From the NCBI GenBank assembly GCA_900770385.1, contig CAAGKK010000006.1, positions 77,493 to 141,492 of the forward strand: a stretch of 64,000 nucleotides of DNA, in the 5' to 3' direction. The notes below the pieces were generated by a model. That model worked only from the letters and a program-made list of their open reading frames with translations. It was not told where the DNA came from and searched no databases. The position numbers were made by a program, and so were the translations under genes. This stretch comes from Clostridia bacterium (GTDB lineage: Bacteria > Bacillota > Clostridia > TANB77 > CAG-508). Below, piece by piece: positions 15,661 to 24,544 of this stretch. How positions within the stretch are numbered: the first letter of the stretch is position 1; the number at the start of each line of letters is the position of its first letter.

Positions 15661-16878
15661 ATGGAGAATGAAAATAATGATAAAAAATTCGGTGAAATAA
15701 CCTATACAAATATTTCTTCTGATAAAGAAAATAAGAAAAATCCAACATTTTTAAAGAACGCTTTTGTTCCTTTTGTTTGTAGCGGATTAGCTACAGTTCT
15801 TGTAATAGGTGTTTGTTTTGGTGTTCCAAACATTAAGAATAAAATAATAGGAACATCAAATAACAATAGTTTATCTATTACAAGTGGACCTGCTACTAAT
15901 AAAATTAGTGCTACTGATTATTCTAATACTTCAATTGCAGTAGCAAACAAGGTATTACCATCTATTGTTGGTATTTCAATTGACTATACTGTTAATTCTA
16001 TGTTTGGTCAAAGTTCTACTGCTAAGGCTTCAGGATCTGGCATAATTATTAGTGAAGATGGTTACATCTTAACTAATAATCATGTAATTAATAGTTCTTC
16101 TTCTAATAGCAACTCATACTATCAAATAACTGAAGCAAATAACTTAAAAGTAACTCTATATAATGATGATACTGAATACGATGCTAAAGTTATTGGCAGT
16201 GATTCTCAAACAGACTTAGCAGTTATAAAAATAGAGAAAACTGGTTTAACAGCTGCAGAACTTGGAGATTCTAGTGCTGTGCAAGTGGGAGAATTTGCAA
16301 TGGCTGTTGGTAACCCTTTAGGCTTACAAAGCAGTATATCTTGTGGTATTGTAAGTGCAAAAGATAGAGAAGTTACAGATACAGACACAAAAACAACTTA
16401 TCATGTTATTCAAACAGATGCAGCAATTAATTCTGGAAATAGTGGAGGAGCTTTAGTTAATGCTGACGGAAAAGTAATTGGAATAAATACTTTAAAACTT
16501 TCTGGAACTGGAGTAGAAGGTATTGGTTTTGCAATTCCAATTAATTCTACAATTGATGTTTATAAAGAATTAATTAGTAAAGGAAAAATTTCAAGACCAT
16601 TTATTGGAATAACAGGTATAGATTTAGATGAAGCAACTGCAAAAAAGAATAATTTAGTAGAAGGTATATATGTTAAATCTATAGAAAACTTCTCTGCAGC
16701 AGAAAAAGCTGGAGTTAAAGTTGGAGATGTTATTATAGAAGCTGATGGAAGCTTAGTTAAAAATATGGATGAATTAAATACAATAAAAAATAAACATTCA
16801 GTTGGAGATAAATTAAAAATTAAAGTAAACAGAGATGGTAAAGAAAAAGAACTTACTTTAACTTTACAAGAACAATAA
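15661..16878 (+). CDS. htrA: HtrA/DegP-like membrane-anchored serine protease
   Basis: A 405-residue surface protease that degrades misfolded exported proteins. Order: cytoplasmic N-terminus, one membrane helix (about residues 36-57), linker, trypsin-like domain with His141 (TNNHVIN), Asp185 (TDLAVIK) and Ser261 (NSGNSGGAL), and a single C-terminal PDZ domain (about residues 305-400) with the EGIYVKSI and GVKVGDVIIEADG strands. All catalytic residues are present. AAGGAGG precedes the start. It is a single-gene unit between a stress-type promoter and a strong terminator. Confidence 0.96.
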   Translation: MENENNDKKFGEITYTNISSDKENKKNPTFLKNAFVPFVCSGLATVLVIGVCFGVPNIKNKIIGTSNNNSLSITSGPATNKISATDYSNTSIAVANKVLPSIVGISIDYTVNSMFGQSSTAKASGSGIIISEDGYILTNNHVINSSSSNSNSYYQITEANNLKVTLYNDDTEYDAKVIGSDSQTDLAVIKIEKTGLTAAELGDSSAVQVGEFAMAVGNPLGLQSSISCGIVSAKDREVTDTDTKTTYHVIQTDAAINSGNSGGALVNADGKVIGINTLKLSGTGVEGIGFAIPINSTIDVYKELISKGKISRPFIGITGIDLDEATAKKNNLVEGIYVKSIENFSAAEKAGVKVGDVIIEADGSLVKNMDELNTIKNKHSVGDKLKIKVNRDGKEKELTLTLQEQ

Positions 16879-17008
16879 AAAATATACACAATTTCATTAT
16901 ATTTTCTTATTTCGTTCACACAAAAAACATAATTAATTGTTATATTTTAAATATAGTAAATAAGATAAAAATATCTATTTGCTTATAAAACATCCCCTTT
17001 TATTTTAA

Positions 17009-17040
17009 AACCAGAAGATTAAATCTTCTGGTTCTTTTAT
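17009..17040. terminator. Terminator between htrA and the 17.1-kb gene
   Basis: AACCAGAAGATT and its exact complement form a 12-bp stem followed by CTTTTATTTTTT; A-rich sequence on the other side allows use by the converging gene. Confidence 0.8.
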
Positions 17041-17062
17041 TTTTTATATATAAAATTTCATT

Positions 17063-17902
17063 TTATAATACTAATAAATCAAATTCTGATGTATTTCTTG
17101 AATTTCCATAAGGATATAAAATATAAAGTGCCTTTCCTTCTCCTAAAAAGAATACTGATGTATTTTGTACTTTATACATATCATCTTTAGGGTCTCTTAA
17201 ATATTTTGTGTATCCTAATTCTTTGTAAGTAGATGCTGTTTGTTCTGCTTCTTTTATTACTTCGTTAATTTTATTTTGAACTGTTTTTTCATTTAATGTT
17301 CTATAATTTAACACTTGATTAATATTCAGTGTTTCATTAGAACTTAAATTATAATTATATGTTTTAATTATCAATCTTTGTGGATTTGCCCCTTCTTTTA
17401 AATTTGAAGAAATCACTAATGACAATATGTTGTTATTAACATATGCCTTATACTTTACACTGTAAATTATTTCTGTATCGTTTATTTGAACTAATATATC
17501 ATTTATTTTACTATAAAAAAGGTTTTGTATTTCTTTATTAATATTATCTGCTGTAGTGTTATTAATATTAATAAATGGCATATTAATATTAACATCATAT
17601 TTTCCTTCTTTCTTTTCTTCTAATTGATAGTTAGTATAAACTAATTCTTTAGAGGTATCTTTTTTAGAAACTGATTGAATAGAATAATTTTGACTGTTGA
17701 ATTTGTTATCAAATATATTTTGAAAATTTTCTGATAATGCTACTGTATCAACAACTACATTTTCTTCTTTGGTAGGTTTTTCATCTTTATCTACAATTGT
17801 TAAATAAACAGCAAAATTAATGCATAATATACATATTATAATAATTCCTATAACAAAAATCATTCTTGCAGTTACCGGTCTTATTTTTTTCTCTTCTCCC
17901 AT
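17063..17902 (-). CDS. Membrane-anchored protein with DUF4163/DUF3298-like (RsiV/PdaC-like) outer domain
   Basis: A 279-residue protein with a cytoplasmic N-terminus (RPVTARM), one membrane helix (about 14-35) and a large outer domain. The outer part contains the pattern YDVNINMPFININ...NKEIQN and a later YNLSSNETLNINQVLN...INEVIKE, which resemble the beta-rich paired domains (DUF4163 followed by DUF3298) of anti-sigma factor RsiV and deacetylase PdaC. No enzymatic domain or anti-sigma helix is visible, so a binding or sensor role is possible. It begins 21 bp after the 17924-19231 gene and is probably in the same operon. Confidence 0.55.
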   Translation of the reverse strand: MGEEKKIRPVTARMIFVIGIIIICILCINFAVYLTIVDKDEKPTKEENVVVDTVALSENFQNIFDNKFNSQNYSIQSVSKKDTSKELVYTNYQLEEKKEGKYDVNINMPFININNTTADNINKEIQNLFYSKINDILVQINDTEIIYSVKYKAYVNNNILSLVISSNLKEGANPQRLIIKTYNYNLSSNETLNINQVLNYRTLNEKTVQNKINEVIKEAEQTASTYKELGYTKYLRDPKDDMYKVQNTSVFFLGEGKALYILYPYGNSRNTSEFDLLVL

Positions 17903-17923
17903 CTTTAGTTCCTTTCTATATTA

Positions 17924-19231
17924 CTAATTGTGACTAATTGTTTCATAGTCATCTTCTATATTACTTACAATTTTCTTAAGTTCCTTGCCCTCAGAAGATT
18001 TTTCAGTTTCTCTTTTAAATCTTTCTATTAATTTATCTGTTCCTTCTCCTAATTCTTCTGCCCATTCTTCAAAAGTAATATCTTTTCCTGGAACCATGGT
18101 ATCTTTTGTTATTTCAAAATGCTCGTGAGTGTTATTGTTATTGTCTTCGTCTATATTTTCTACTCTATCATTTTCGCAACCAACTTTTTCATGTTTTTCT
18201 TGTTTTTCCATAGCTTCATTAGCTGCATACTTACCATTTCTTTCTCTTCTCATGTTTCTTGCATCAGAATCTACTCTATAAGTTTTAGATGTTTCTAATT
18301 CATATGCAATTCCTTTATCACCCTTGCCTGGTGCCCTATCTTCTATTTTTATTTCTTTACCATAACTTTCATCATAACCAACTTTAATATAAAGGTTTGT
18401 TCCACCTATTTTATAACTACTTCTATTTGCCTCATAATCTATTGTTCCATCTGCATTAGCTGTTAAATCTTTTGAAGTTGAATTTACGCCTTCTTGTCTA
18501 TCTGGACTTAGAACATCTTCTCCTAAAACAGTAGCTTCTCCATTTGCTTTAATTGCAACAAATGAGTCAATGTTGCTATGCATTTTTTCTGGATTAGTAA
18601 ATTTATTTACTTGTGTAGAACTAACAATTGCTAATTTAACATAATCACCATCTAAATGTAATAAATTTCTTAATGTTGTTCCTTTTATTTGCTGATTTAA
18701 TTTTGTTTCTTCTCCTCTTGTTAATTGATCTGCCTGGTTTTGTGTTAAGTCAATCTCATCTTCTTTTTCTTCTTTCTCATCGCTAGTTAAATCTATTTCA
18801 TTTATTTCTTCAATATCTTCTTCCTTTTCACCTGTGATTTCAGAATATTTTTTAAATGCCTCTTTTTGCTCCATTTCATTCAAATCATATTTTTCTGACT
18901 CTTCACCAATTTCTTCTTGTTCTTTGGCCTTGTTTATAGTATCTCTAATTGGATTTAAATCTTTATATGTTTTAAGTAATTCGCCCATATCTACTTCTTG
19001 TCCATTTAAATATATTTTATTAGTAATTTCATCTGTTTCATAATCGTATACTTCTACTGTATATAACTCAAAATTATCACTTTCTTCACCATCTCTTCTT
19101 TGAAGAGTTATAGTGCCATAATAATTTACATTTTGAACCACTTCATTTTTTGTATCTTCTGAATCAGATAAATCTTTCTGAGCTGTTTGTTTTACTTGTT
19201 TTAATTGTTCTATAATTTTTTCTTCTTCCAT
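17924..19231 (-). CDS. Unknown acidic protein downstream of rimO
   Basis: A 435-residue protein with no signal peptide or membrane helix and a strong excess of Glu and Asp, including E-rich low-complexity stretches around residues 100-165. Some segments look folded: YYGTITLQRRDGEESDNFELYTV near residue 37 (shown here as a strand-rich region) and FVAIKANGEATVLGEDVL near residue 225. I do not recognise the family. It begins 18 bp after rimO and is followed by a membrane-anchored gene, suggesting a three-gene unit, perhaps of envelope function. The ribosome site AAAGGAG supports the start. Confidence 0.6.
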   Translation of the reverse strand: MEEEKIIEQLKQVKQTAQKDLSDSEDTKNEVVQNVNYYGTITLQRRDGEESDNFELYTVEVYDYETDEITNKIYLNGQEVDMGELLKTYKDLNPIRDTINKAKEQEEIGEESEKYDLNEMEQKEAFKKYSEITGEKEEDIEEINEIDLTSDEKEEKEDEIDLTQNQADQLTRGEETKLNQQIKGTTLRNLLHLDGDYVKLAIVSSTQVNKFTNPEKMHSNIDSFVAIKANGEATVLGEDVLSPDRQEGVNSTSKDLTANADGTIDYEANRSSYKIGGTNLYIKVGYDESYGKEIKIEDRAPGKGDKGIAYELETSKTYRVDSDARNMRRERNGKYAANEAMEKQEKHEKVGCENDRVENIDEDNNNNTHEHFEITKDTMVPGKDITFEEWAEELGEGTDKLIERFKRETEKSSEGKELKKIVSNIEDDYETISHN

Positions 19232-19249
19232 TTTGGACTCTCCTTTATT

Positions 19250-20575
19250 TTAGATTGTCAAAATTTTTCCTATCATATCATAGTCTTTTATGTCTATAAT
19301 TTTACACTTAATAAATTTATTTATCAAGTCTTTTGTTGTTGTATTTTCTATATAAACTACTCCATCCATTTCTGGAGCATCCATACTTGTTCTTCCTATT
19401 AAGTATTTGTTATCAAATGTTTTATTTTCTATTAATACTTCGTATTCTTCTCCAACTCTTTTTTCTAAATTTTCTCTAGAAATCTTTTGTTGTAATTGCA
19501 TTATTTTATTGTATCTTGATTTTTTTGTATTCCCATGTATTTGATTTGGCAATTTTTCTGCTGGTGTTCCATCTTCTTTTGAATACATAAAAACTCCTAA
19601 TTTATCAAACTTAGTTTCCTTTACAAATTCATATAATTCATCAAAATCTTCTTGAGTTTCTCCTGGAAATCCCACTATTAGTGAAGTTCTTAGTATTACA
19701 TTTGGTATTTCTTTTCTTATTTTTGTAATTAAATTTTTTATACTATTAGTATCACTTTTTCTATTCATTCTTTTTAAAACTTTATTTGAAATATGTTGAA
19801 TTGGAATATCAAAGTATTTACAAATTTTATCGTTTTCTTTTACTTCTTTTATTAATTCTTCTGTTATTGTTTCTGGATATGCATATAGAAATCTAATCCA
19901 CCTTATACCTTTAATCTTTGAAATTTCATTTAATAATTCTGCTAGTCTTGTTTTACCATATAAATCAATTCCATATTTAGTTGTATCTTGAGCAATAACA
20001 ATAATTTCTTCATAACTTTGTTTTGCTAAACTTTTAGCTTCTTCCATTATATCTTCAAATTTTCTACTTACTAGTGGACCTCTTATATATGGAATCGCAC
20101 AGTATGTACATCTATTACTACATCCTTCTGCAATTCTTAGGTATGCTGTTTTACTTCCTGTAGTAATTACTTTTTCTATATAATTTTCTAGTCTATTAAA
20201 ATCTTTTTCTTCTTCCATATTGTCTTTTTTTATTAATTTTTCTATTTCTTCTTCGAATTTATTATAATCTGAAAACTTAATAAACAAATCAACTTCTGGT
20301 AAAGCTTTTCTTAATTCTTCTTTATATCTTTCTACTAAGCATCCCATTGCGATTAAGTATTTGCATCTTTTATTTTTATATTCTGCCATTTCAAGTATTG
20401 TATTAATTGCCTCTTCTTTTGCTGATTCTATAAAACCACATGTGTTTACAACAATTATATCTGCTTGTTTTGGATCATTTACTATATTATAATTTTTATT
20501 TTTAAATATTCCTATTGCTATTTCTGTATCTACTAAATTTTTGCTACATCCTAATGATATAAATCCTACATTCAT
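19250..20575 (-). CDS. rimO: Ribosomal protein S12 methylthiotransferase RimO
   Basis: A 441-residue radical SAM enzyme that methylthiolates a conserved aspartate of ribosomal protein S12. The N-terminal UPF0004 domain has three cluster cysteines (SLGCSKN, NTCGF, MGCLVER). The radical SAM domain has CSNRCTYCAIP (CX3CX2C), and the C-terminal TRAM domain spans about residues 375-441. NVGFISLGCSKNLVDTE at the start distinguishes RimO from MiaB. All cluster ligands are present. Confidence 0.95.
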   Translation of the reverse strand: MNVGFISLGCSKNLVDTEIAIGIFKNKNYNIVNDPKQADIIVVNTCGFIESAKEEAINTILEMAEYKNKRCKYLIAMGCLVERYKEELRKALPEVDLFIKFSDYNKFEEEIEKLIKKDNMEEEKDFNRLENYIEKVITTGSKTAYLRIAEGCSNRCTYCAIPYIRGPLVSRKFEDIMEEAKSLAKQSYEEIIVIAQDTTKYGIDLYGKTRLAELLNEISKIKGIRWIRFLYAYPETITEELIKEVKENDKICKYFDIPIQHISNKVLKRMNRKSDTNSIKNLITKIRKEIPNVILRTSLIVGFPGETQEDFDELYEFVKETKFDKLGVFMYSKEDGTPAEKLPNQIHGNTKKSRYNKIMQLQQKISRENLEKRVGEEYEVLIENKTFDNKYLIGRTSMDAPEMDGVVYIENTTTKDLINKFIKCKIIDIKDYDMIGKILTI

Positions 20576-20700
20576 AATATTGCCTCCATATTATCTATTT
20601 TACCATATTTGCGTTTATTTTTCTATAATAATTATTGAATATATATTTTTTTTATGTTATTATATGAATTACAAAATTAATATGAAATGAGGTAATAAAT

Positions 20701-21624
20701 ATGGAAAATACAATAGTTTTCGGACATAAAAGTCCAGATACTGATACTATATGTTCTGCTATAGTAAAATCAATATTAGAAAAAAAGAAAAATGGAATAG
20801 AAATTACTCCTGTTAGATTAGGAAACATTAATAAAGAAACACAATTTGTTTTAGATTATTTAAAAATTGATGCTCCTATTTTGATAGAAAAAGTTGAAGA
20901 AGGTCAACCTGTTATATTAGTTGATCATAATGAATTTTCTCAAAGTGCTGACGGTATAGAAAATGCAAAAATCTTAGGTGTTATTGACCATCACAGAGTT
21001 TATGGTTTTCAAACAGCTGAACCTCTTTACTATACTGCTAGACCTTATGGTTGTACATGTACAATACTATATAACATGTTCAACGATTCAAATATTGAAA
21101 TAGAAAAATTAGAAGCCACCTTAATGGCTAGTGCAATAATTTCAGATACTTTACTTTTAAAATCTCCAACAACAACACAAAAAGACATCGATGCTTTAGA
21201 AGATTTGTCTAAAATTGCAAATATAGATGTTAACACTTATGGTTTAGATATGTTAAAAGCAGGAACTGATTTATCTGACTATTCTGCTGAAGAACTAATA
21301 AATATAGACGCAAAATTAGTAGATATGAATGGAGATAAAGTAAAAATAGCTCAAGTAAACACTGCAGATATAAATGATGTTTTAAAAAATCAAAATGAAT
21401 TAGAAAAAGCTATCGCAAATGATATTCAAAACAATAATTTAAATTTGTTTATGTTAGCAATTACAGATATAATTAATAGTAATTCTGAGATTATAGCATT
21501 AGGAAACAGATGTGATATTGTAGAAAAATCATATAATGTAAAATTAGAAAATAACAGAGCATTTCTTCCTGGTGTAGTTTCTAGAAAAAAACAAATGGTA
21601 CCTATAATGCAAGAAAATGCATAA
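20701..21624 (+). CDS. ppaC: Manganese-dependent inorganic pyrophosphatase
   Basis: A 307-residue family II pyrophosphatase that hydrolyses PPi to phosphate. DHH-superfamily motifs: FGHKSPDTDTICSA, ILVDHNEF, GVIDHHRVYGF (the DHH core), ASAIISDTLLLKSPT and the C-terminal DHHA2 segment with PGVVSRKKQMVP. No regulatory CBS-DRTGG insert is present, so it is the short, constitutive form. It stands alone, ending at a strong terminator. Confidence 0.96.
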   Translation: MENTIVFGHKSPDTDTICSAIVKSILEKKKNGIEITPVRLGNINKETQFVLDYLKIDAPILIEKVEEGQPVILVDHNEFSQSADGIENAKILGVIDHHRVYGFQTAEPLYYTARPYGCTCTILYNMFNDSNIEIEKLEATLMASAIISDTLLLKSPTTTQKDIDALEDLSKIANIDVNTYGLDMLKAGTDLSDYSAEELINIDAKLVDMNGDKVKIAQVNTADINDVLKNQNELEKAIANDIQNNNLNLFMLAITDIINSNSEIIALGNRCDIVEKSYNVKLENNRAFLPGVVSRKKQMVPIMQENA

Positions 21625-21645
21625 AGAAATTTCTTCTAATATTAT

Positions 21646-21679
21646 AAAAAAGTTCACTTCATAAAAGTGAACTTTTTTT
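21646..21679. terminator. Bidirectional terminator between ppaC and mnmA
   Basis: AAAAAAGTTCACTT and its complement around a 5-nt loop; A and T runs on both sides serve the two converging genes. Its right arm touches the end of mnmA. Confidence 0.85.
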
Positions 21680-22751
21680 ACAATATTTTTCCTCCACCTA
21701 GAACAATGTCATTGTCATAAAAAACCAATGATTGTCCTGGAGTTACAGCTCTTTGTGCTTCCTCAAAAATAATTTTAGCTTTTCCTGTTTCTAATGGATA
21801 TAATATAGCTTTTGCAGGCTTTGACCTATATCTTACCTTAGCTTCTATTTCTATTTTTTTATTCTCTATGCCTTTTACTAAATAATTTATATCTCCTATG
21901 GTTACTTCTTTAGTATACAAATCCTTTTCTGTTCCTACTATTATTTCATTTTTTACTTTGTCTAGTTTTAGCACATATAATGGTTCTTTATATGATATTC
22001 CTATTCCTTTTCTTTGCCCCACAGTATATTTTATTATTCCATTGTGTTTTCCTAAAATATTTCCATTAATATCTACAATGTTGCCTGGTTTCATTTTTAA
22101 TTTATCATATTTTTCTATAAATTTCACATAATTATTATCTGGTATAAAGCAAACTTCTTGACTTTCTTTCTTTTCTGCTACTAGCAAATTATTTTCTCTT
22201 GCTATATTTCTTATATCTTCTTTATCTTCATACCCCTCTAGCGGAAATATAATTTTATTCAGTACTTCTCTTGGAATTTTATACAAAAAATAAGATTGAT
22301 CTTTTTTTTCATTAGTAGCTTTTTTTAGCACATATTGATTATATTTTTCACAATATTCTACTTTAGCATAATGTCCTGTTGCAATATAATCACAATCCAA
22401 TTCTTCTGCTTTCCTTAAAAATTCTCCAAATTTTAGATATCTGTTACATTCCACGCATGGATTTGGTGTTTTAGCATCTTTATAGCAATTAATAAAATCA
22501 TCCACTACATATTTTCTAAACTCTGCTTTACAATTTAGTACATAATGTGGAATTTCTAATATATCACATACTCTTTTTGCATCATTTACAGCACTAAAAG
22601 AGCAACAAGATTTTTCGTTTTCATCTTCAAAATCTTCTTGCCACAATTTCATTGTTGCTCCAATAACTTCATACCCACTTTTCTTTAATAATACTGCTGA
22701 TACACTACTATCAACACCACCACTCATACCTAATAATACTCTTTTTTTCAT
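21678..22751 (-). CDS. mnmA: tRNA-specific 2-thiouridylase MnmA
   Basis: A 357-residue enzyme that thiolates U34 of tRNA-Lys, -Glu and -Gln. The ATP-binding SGGVDSSV motif is at residues 10-17, the catalytic cysteines are in NPCVECNRYLKF and SQEVCFIPD, and the C-terminal beta-barrel with VTPGQSLVFYD ends the protein. Extra cysteines occur at SCCSF near residue 49. The ATG overlaps the stop of a 57-residue zinc-domain gene (ATGA), so translation is probably coupled to it. Confidence 0.96.
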   Translation of the reverse strand: MKKRVLLGMSGGVDSSVSAVLLKKSGYEVIGATMKLWQEDFEDENEKSCCSFSAVNDAKRVCDILEIPHYVLNCKAEFRKYVVDDFINCYKDAKTPNPCVECNRYLKFGEFLRKAEELDCDYIATGHYAKVEYCEKYNQYVLKKATNEKKDQSYFLYKIPREVLNKIIFPLEGYEDKEDIRNIARENNLLVAEKKESQEVCFIPDNNYVKFIEKYDKLKMKPGNIVDINGNILGKHNGIIKYTVGQRKGIGISYKEPLYVLKLDKVKNEIIVGTEKDLYTKEVTIGDINYLVKGIENKKIEIEAKVRYRSKPAKAILYPLETGKAKIIFEEAQRAVTPGQSLVFYDNDIVLGGGKIL

Positions 22752-22921
22752 TTTAACTCCATTAATATATTTTTTAATTCAATTTCTGAAAAATTATACT
22801 TGCTATTACAATATGGGCAAACAATTTCTGCTTTTTTATCTTCATTTATTATAACACTTAATTGCTCTTTTCCCAAAGATTTTAATGCGTTTTTTGCTCT
22901 TTCTCTATTACAACATTCCAT
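22748..22921 (-). CDS. Stand-alone Hsp33 C-terminal zinc/redox-switch domain (57 residues)
   Basis: The 57-residue frame reads MECCNRERAKNALKSLGKEQ at its start and has AEIVCPYCNSKYNFS further on. This matches the redox-switch domain at the C-terminus of chaperone Hsp33: two cysteines, about 30 residues, then CxxC followed by KY-F. Here the first pair is CC in place of CxC. The chaperone core is missing, and a terminator-like hairpin lies just upstream, so the gene stands alone. Its TGA overlaps the mnmA start (ATGA). It may be a remnant of hslO or a working zinc/thiol protein serving MnmA; the coupling favours function but does not prove it. The ribosome site is weak. Confidence 0.6.
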   Translation of the reverse strand: MECCNRERAKNALKSLGKEQLSVIINEDKKAEIVCPYCNSKYNFSEIELKNILMELK

Positions 22922-22933
22922 TTTGCTACTCTT

Positions 22934-22986
22934 TCAAAAAAGACGGAGCACAAAGGTCATTTTAATGACTCCTTTAGTACTTCCGC
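22934..22986 (-). terminator. Terminator of the rplU-rpmA operon
   Basis: On the minus strand an interrupted stem (CGGA...AAAGG-GTCATT with AATGAC-CTTT...TCCG) is followed by TCTTTTTT. It separates rpmA from the zinc-domain gene and mnmA. Confidence 0.55.
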
Positions 22987-23004
22987 CTTTAAAGTTTCAA
23001 TATA

Positions 23005-23265
23005 TTAGTCTTCTACTGGATAAACACTAACTTGTTTTTTATCCTTACCTAATCTTTCAAATTTAACTTTTCCATCTACTAAAGCATATAAAGTATCATC
23101 GCTACCTTTTCCAACATTAGTACCTGGATGCATTTTTGTTCCTCTTTGTCTCATTAATATATTTCCTGCAAGAACGAATTGACCATCTGCTCTTTTTACA
23201 CCAAGACGCTTAGATTCACTGTCTCTTCCGTTTTTAACACTACCTTGCCCTTTTTTATGTGCCAT
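23005..23265 (-). CDS. rpmA: 50S ribosomal protein L27, without the cleavable N-terminal extension
   Basis: An 86-residue protein beginning MAHKKGQGSVKNGRDSESKR, the form whose N-terminus reaches the peptidyl transferase centre directly. Most Firmicutes make L27 with a short leader (ending FFAS) removed by the protease Prp, encoded between rplU and rpmA. Here the leader is absent and only 56 bp separate the genes, with no prp. The remaining motifs (GVKRADGQFVLAGNILMRQR; NVGKGSDDTLYAL) are standard. Confidence 0.97.
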   Translation of the reverse strand: MAHKKGQGSVKNGRDSESKRLGVKRADGQFVLAGNILMRQRGTKMHPGTNVGKGSDDTLYALVDGKVKFERLGKDKKQVSVYPVED

Positions 23266-23321
23266 CTTTTAGTCACTCCTTTCAAATATGAGTTTATATC
23301 TTTCTCTTATTATTCTTAAAA

Positions 23322-23741
23322 TTAAGCTTCAGCTTTTTCTGTTTTAGCTGTAGTAGTTTTCTTTGTAGCTGTTTTTTTAGTTGTTGTTTCAGCAACTTTT
23401 TCTTCTGCTACTGCTTCTTTTTTAGCTGTAGGAAGTTTAATAGCTGTTATCTCAACTTTTGTGTATGGTTGTCTGTGACCTTGTTTTCTTCTATAATTCT
23501 TTTTAGCTTTATATTTGAAAACAATTATCTTTTTACCTTTACCATGAGCAACTACTTTTCCTTCTACTTTAATACCTTTTACATAAGGAGCTCCTACTTC
23601 TACTTTTCCTTCTTCTGATAATAAAACAACTTTATCAAAAGTTACTTTTTTACCTTCTTCAACATCTAATTTTTCGAAGAATACTACATCTCCTTTAGTT
23701 ACTTTGTATTGTTTTCCACATGCTTCGATTACTGCGTACAT
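23322..23741 (-). CDS. rplU: 50S ribosomal protein L21 with Lys/Thr/Ala-rich tail
   Basis: A 139-residue protein; the first 103 or so residues are a normal L21 (MYAVIEACGKQYKVTKGDVV; the KYKAKKNYRRKQGHRQPYT block near residue 80). The last 35 residues are a low-complexity K/T/A/E tail (TTKKTATKKTTTAKTEKAEA), longer than usual. L21 binds 23S rRNA helices near L20. It is first in rplU-rpmA, with a probable L21-type leader upstream and ribosome site GGGAGGTG. Confidence 0.97.
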   Translation of the reverse strand: MYAVIEACGKQYKVTKGDVVFFEKLDVEEGKKVTFDKVVLLSEEGKVEVGAPYVKGIKVEGKVVAHGKGKKIIVFKYKAKKNYRRKQGHRQPYTKVEITAIKLPTAKKEAVAEEKVAETTTKKTATKKTTTAKTEKAEA

Positions 23742-23744
23742 ACG

Positions 23745-23873
23745 AAAGCACCTCCCTTTTTTGCAAACTCGCTAACCTTAAACTTTAGGTATCTAAACCA
23801 AATTAGACTTTACAGACCTTGAATTATGCGGTTACAGTTAGTAATTATAACATATACATACCAAATATGTCAA
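23745..23873 (-). promoter_or_regulatory. rplU promoter and L21-type leader
   Basis: TTGACA (23873-23868) and TATAAT (23849-23844) are separated by 18 bp. About 95 nt of leader follow, containing paired segments such as CCTAAAGTTTAAGG before the ribosome site. Leaders of this size before rplU are known in Firmicutes (L21 leader), but I could not verify a consensus fold. Confidence 0.5.
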
Positions 23874-23920
23874 CTATTTTCTAAAAATAAGATAGCATAA
23901 ATTTTGACTTTACTTAAAAA

Positions 23921-23942
23921 TTTACATAAAATATGCTATAAT
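23921..23942 (+). promoter_or_regulatory. Extended -10 promoter of the 24.0-kb gene
   Basis: TGCTATAAT (23934-23942) is an extended -10. The block TTTACATAAAATATGC before it is nearly identical to the promoter of the 58.5-kb gene (58441-58462). Confidence 0.5.
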
Positions 23943-23996
23943 ATCTCCGACATTGTGTCAACAGTACAGTAAAATAAATTATAAAGGAGAATCACT

Positions 23997-24473
23997 ATGT
24001 GTTTTTTCAGAAAACAGAAAAAGACCGAAAAAGTCAAATCCAAATTAAACTGTCGGGAAGAAACTCTAGAAGTAATAAACGCAAGAAAGTGGCTTGAAGC
24101 AGCTCATCCAACATTACTTCCTAGAGATGGCTCTACTATATCTAAGTTATGCGGATGCTATCCATTTAACTATCTCGGCTCCTCTCAGCATGGAGAATAT
24201 ACAAGATATTACTTCTGCGAAGGGTTTGAAAACAGAATAATCTATATTATACCATGCAAAGAAGAAATTGAGAAACTCATTAAATTATTTAGTGAGAAAA
24301 TGCCAAAAGATAAAGATGAATTCCGTTACATTGAATCTGCAAAAGGTATGTTTATTGGTGAAACAGTTCAACACCGTTTCTACTCGCTCAGATATAGAGC
24401 CTGGGCTCATATGGACGATGATGGAAATATTTCAATTCCGACTATTCTTAATGGTGAAGACATAGAAGACTAA
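23997..24473 (+). CDS. Unknown protein, probable accessory gene
   Basis: A 158-residue soluble protein starting with a basic stretch (MCFFRKQKKTEKVKSK). It contains LPRDGSTISKLCGCYPFNYL near residue 40 and scattered cysteines. No known domain is recognised. Third-position base use is visibly richer in G and C than in neighbouring ribosomal genes, suggesting recent transfer. It has its own promoter, AAAGGAG ribosome site and strong terminator, so it is a self-contained unit at the edge of the accessory island. Confidence 0.65.
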   Translation: MCFFRKQKKTEKVKSKLNCREETLEVINARKWLEAAHPTLLPRDGSTISKLCGCYPFNYLGSSQHGEYTRYYFCEGFENRIIYIIPCKEEIEKLIKLFSEKMPKDKDEFRYIESAKGMFIGETVQHRFYSLRYRAWAHMDDDGNISIPTILNGEDIED

Positions 24474-24483
24474 AGCTGTACAA

Positions 24484-24515
24484 AGAGGGAGGCTATTTGG
24501 CCTCCCTGTTTTTTT
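24484..24515 (+). terminator. Terminator of the 24.0-kb gene
   Basis: GAGGGAGGC and GGCCTCCC pair around a short loop and are followed by TGTTTTTTT. Confidence 0.9.
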
Positions 24516-24544
24516 ATCTACAATCTCTATTTTTATTTTAACTT

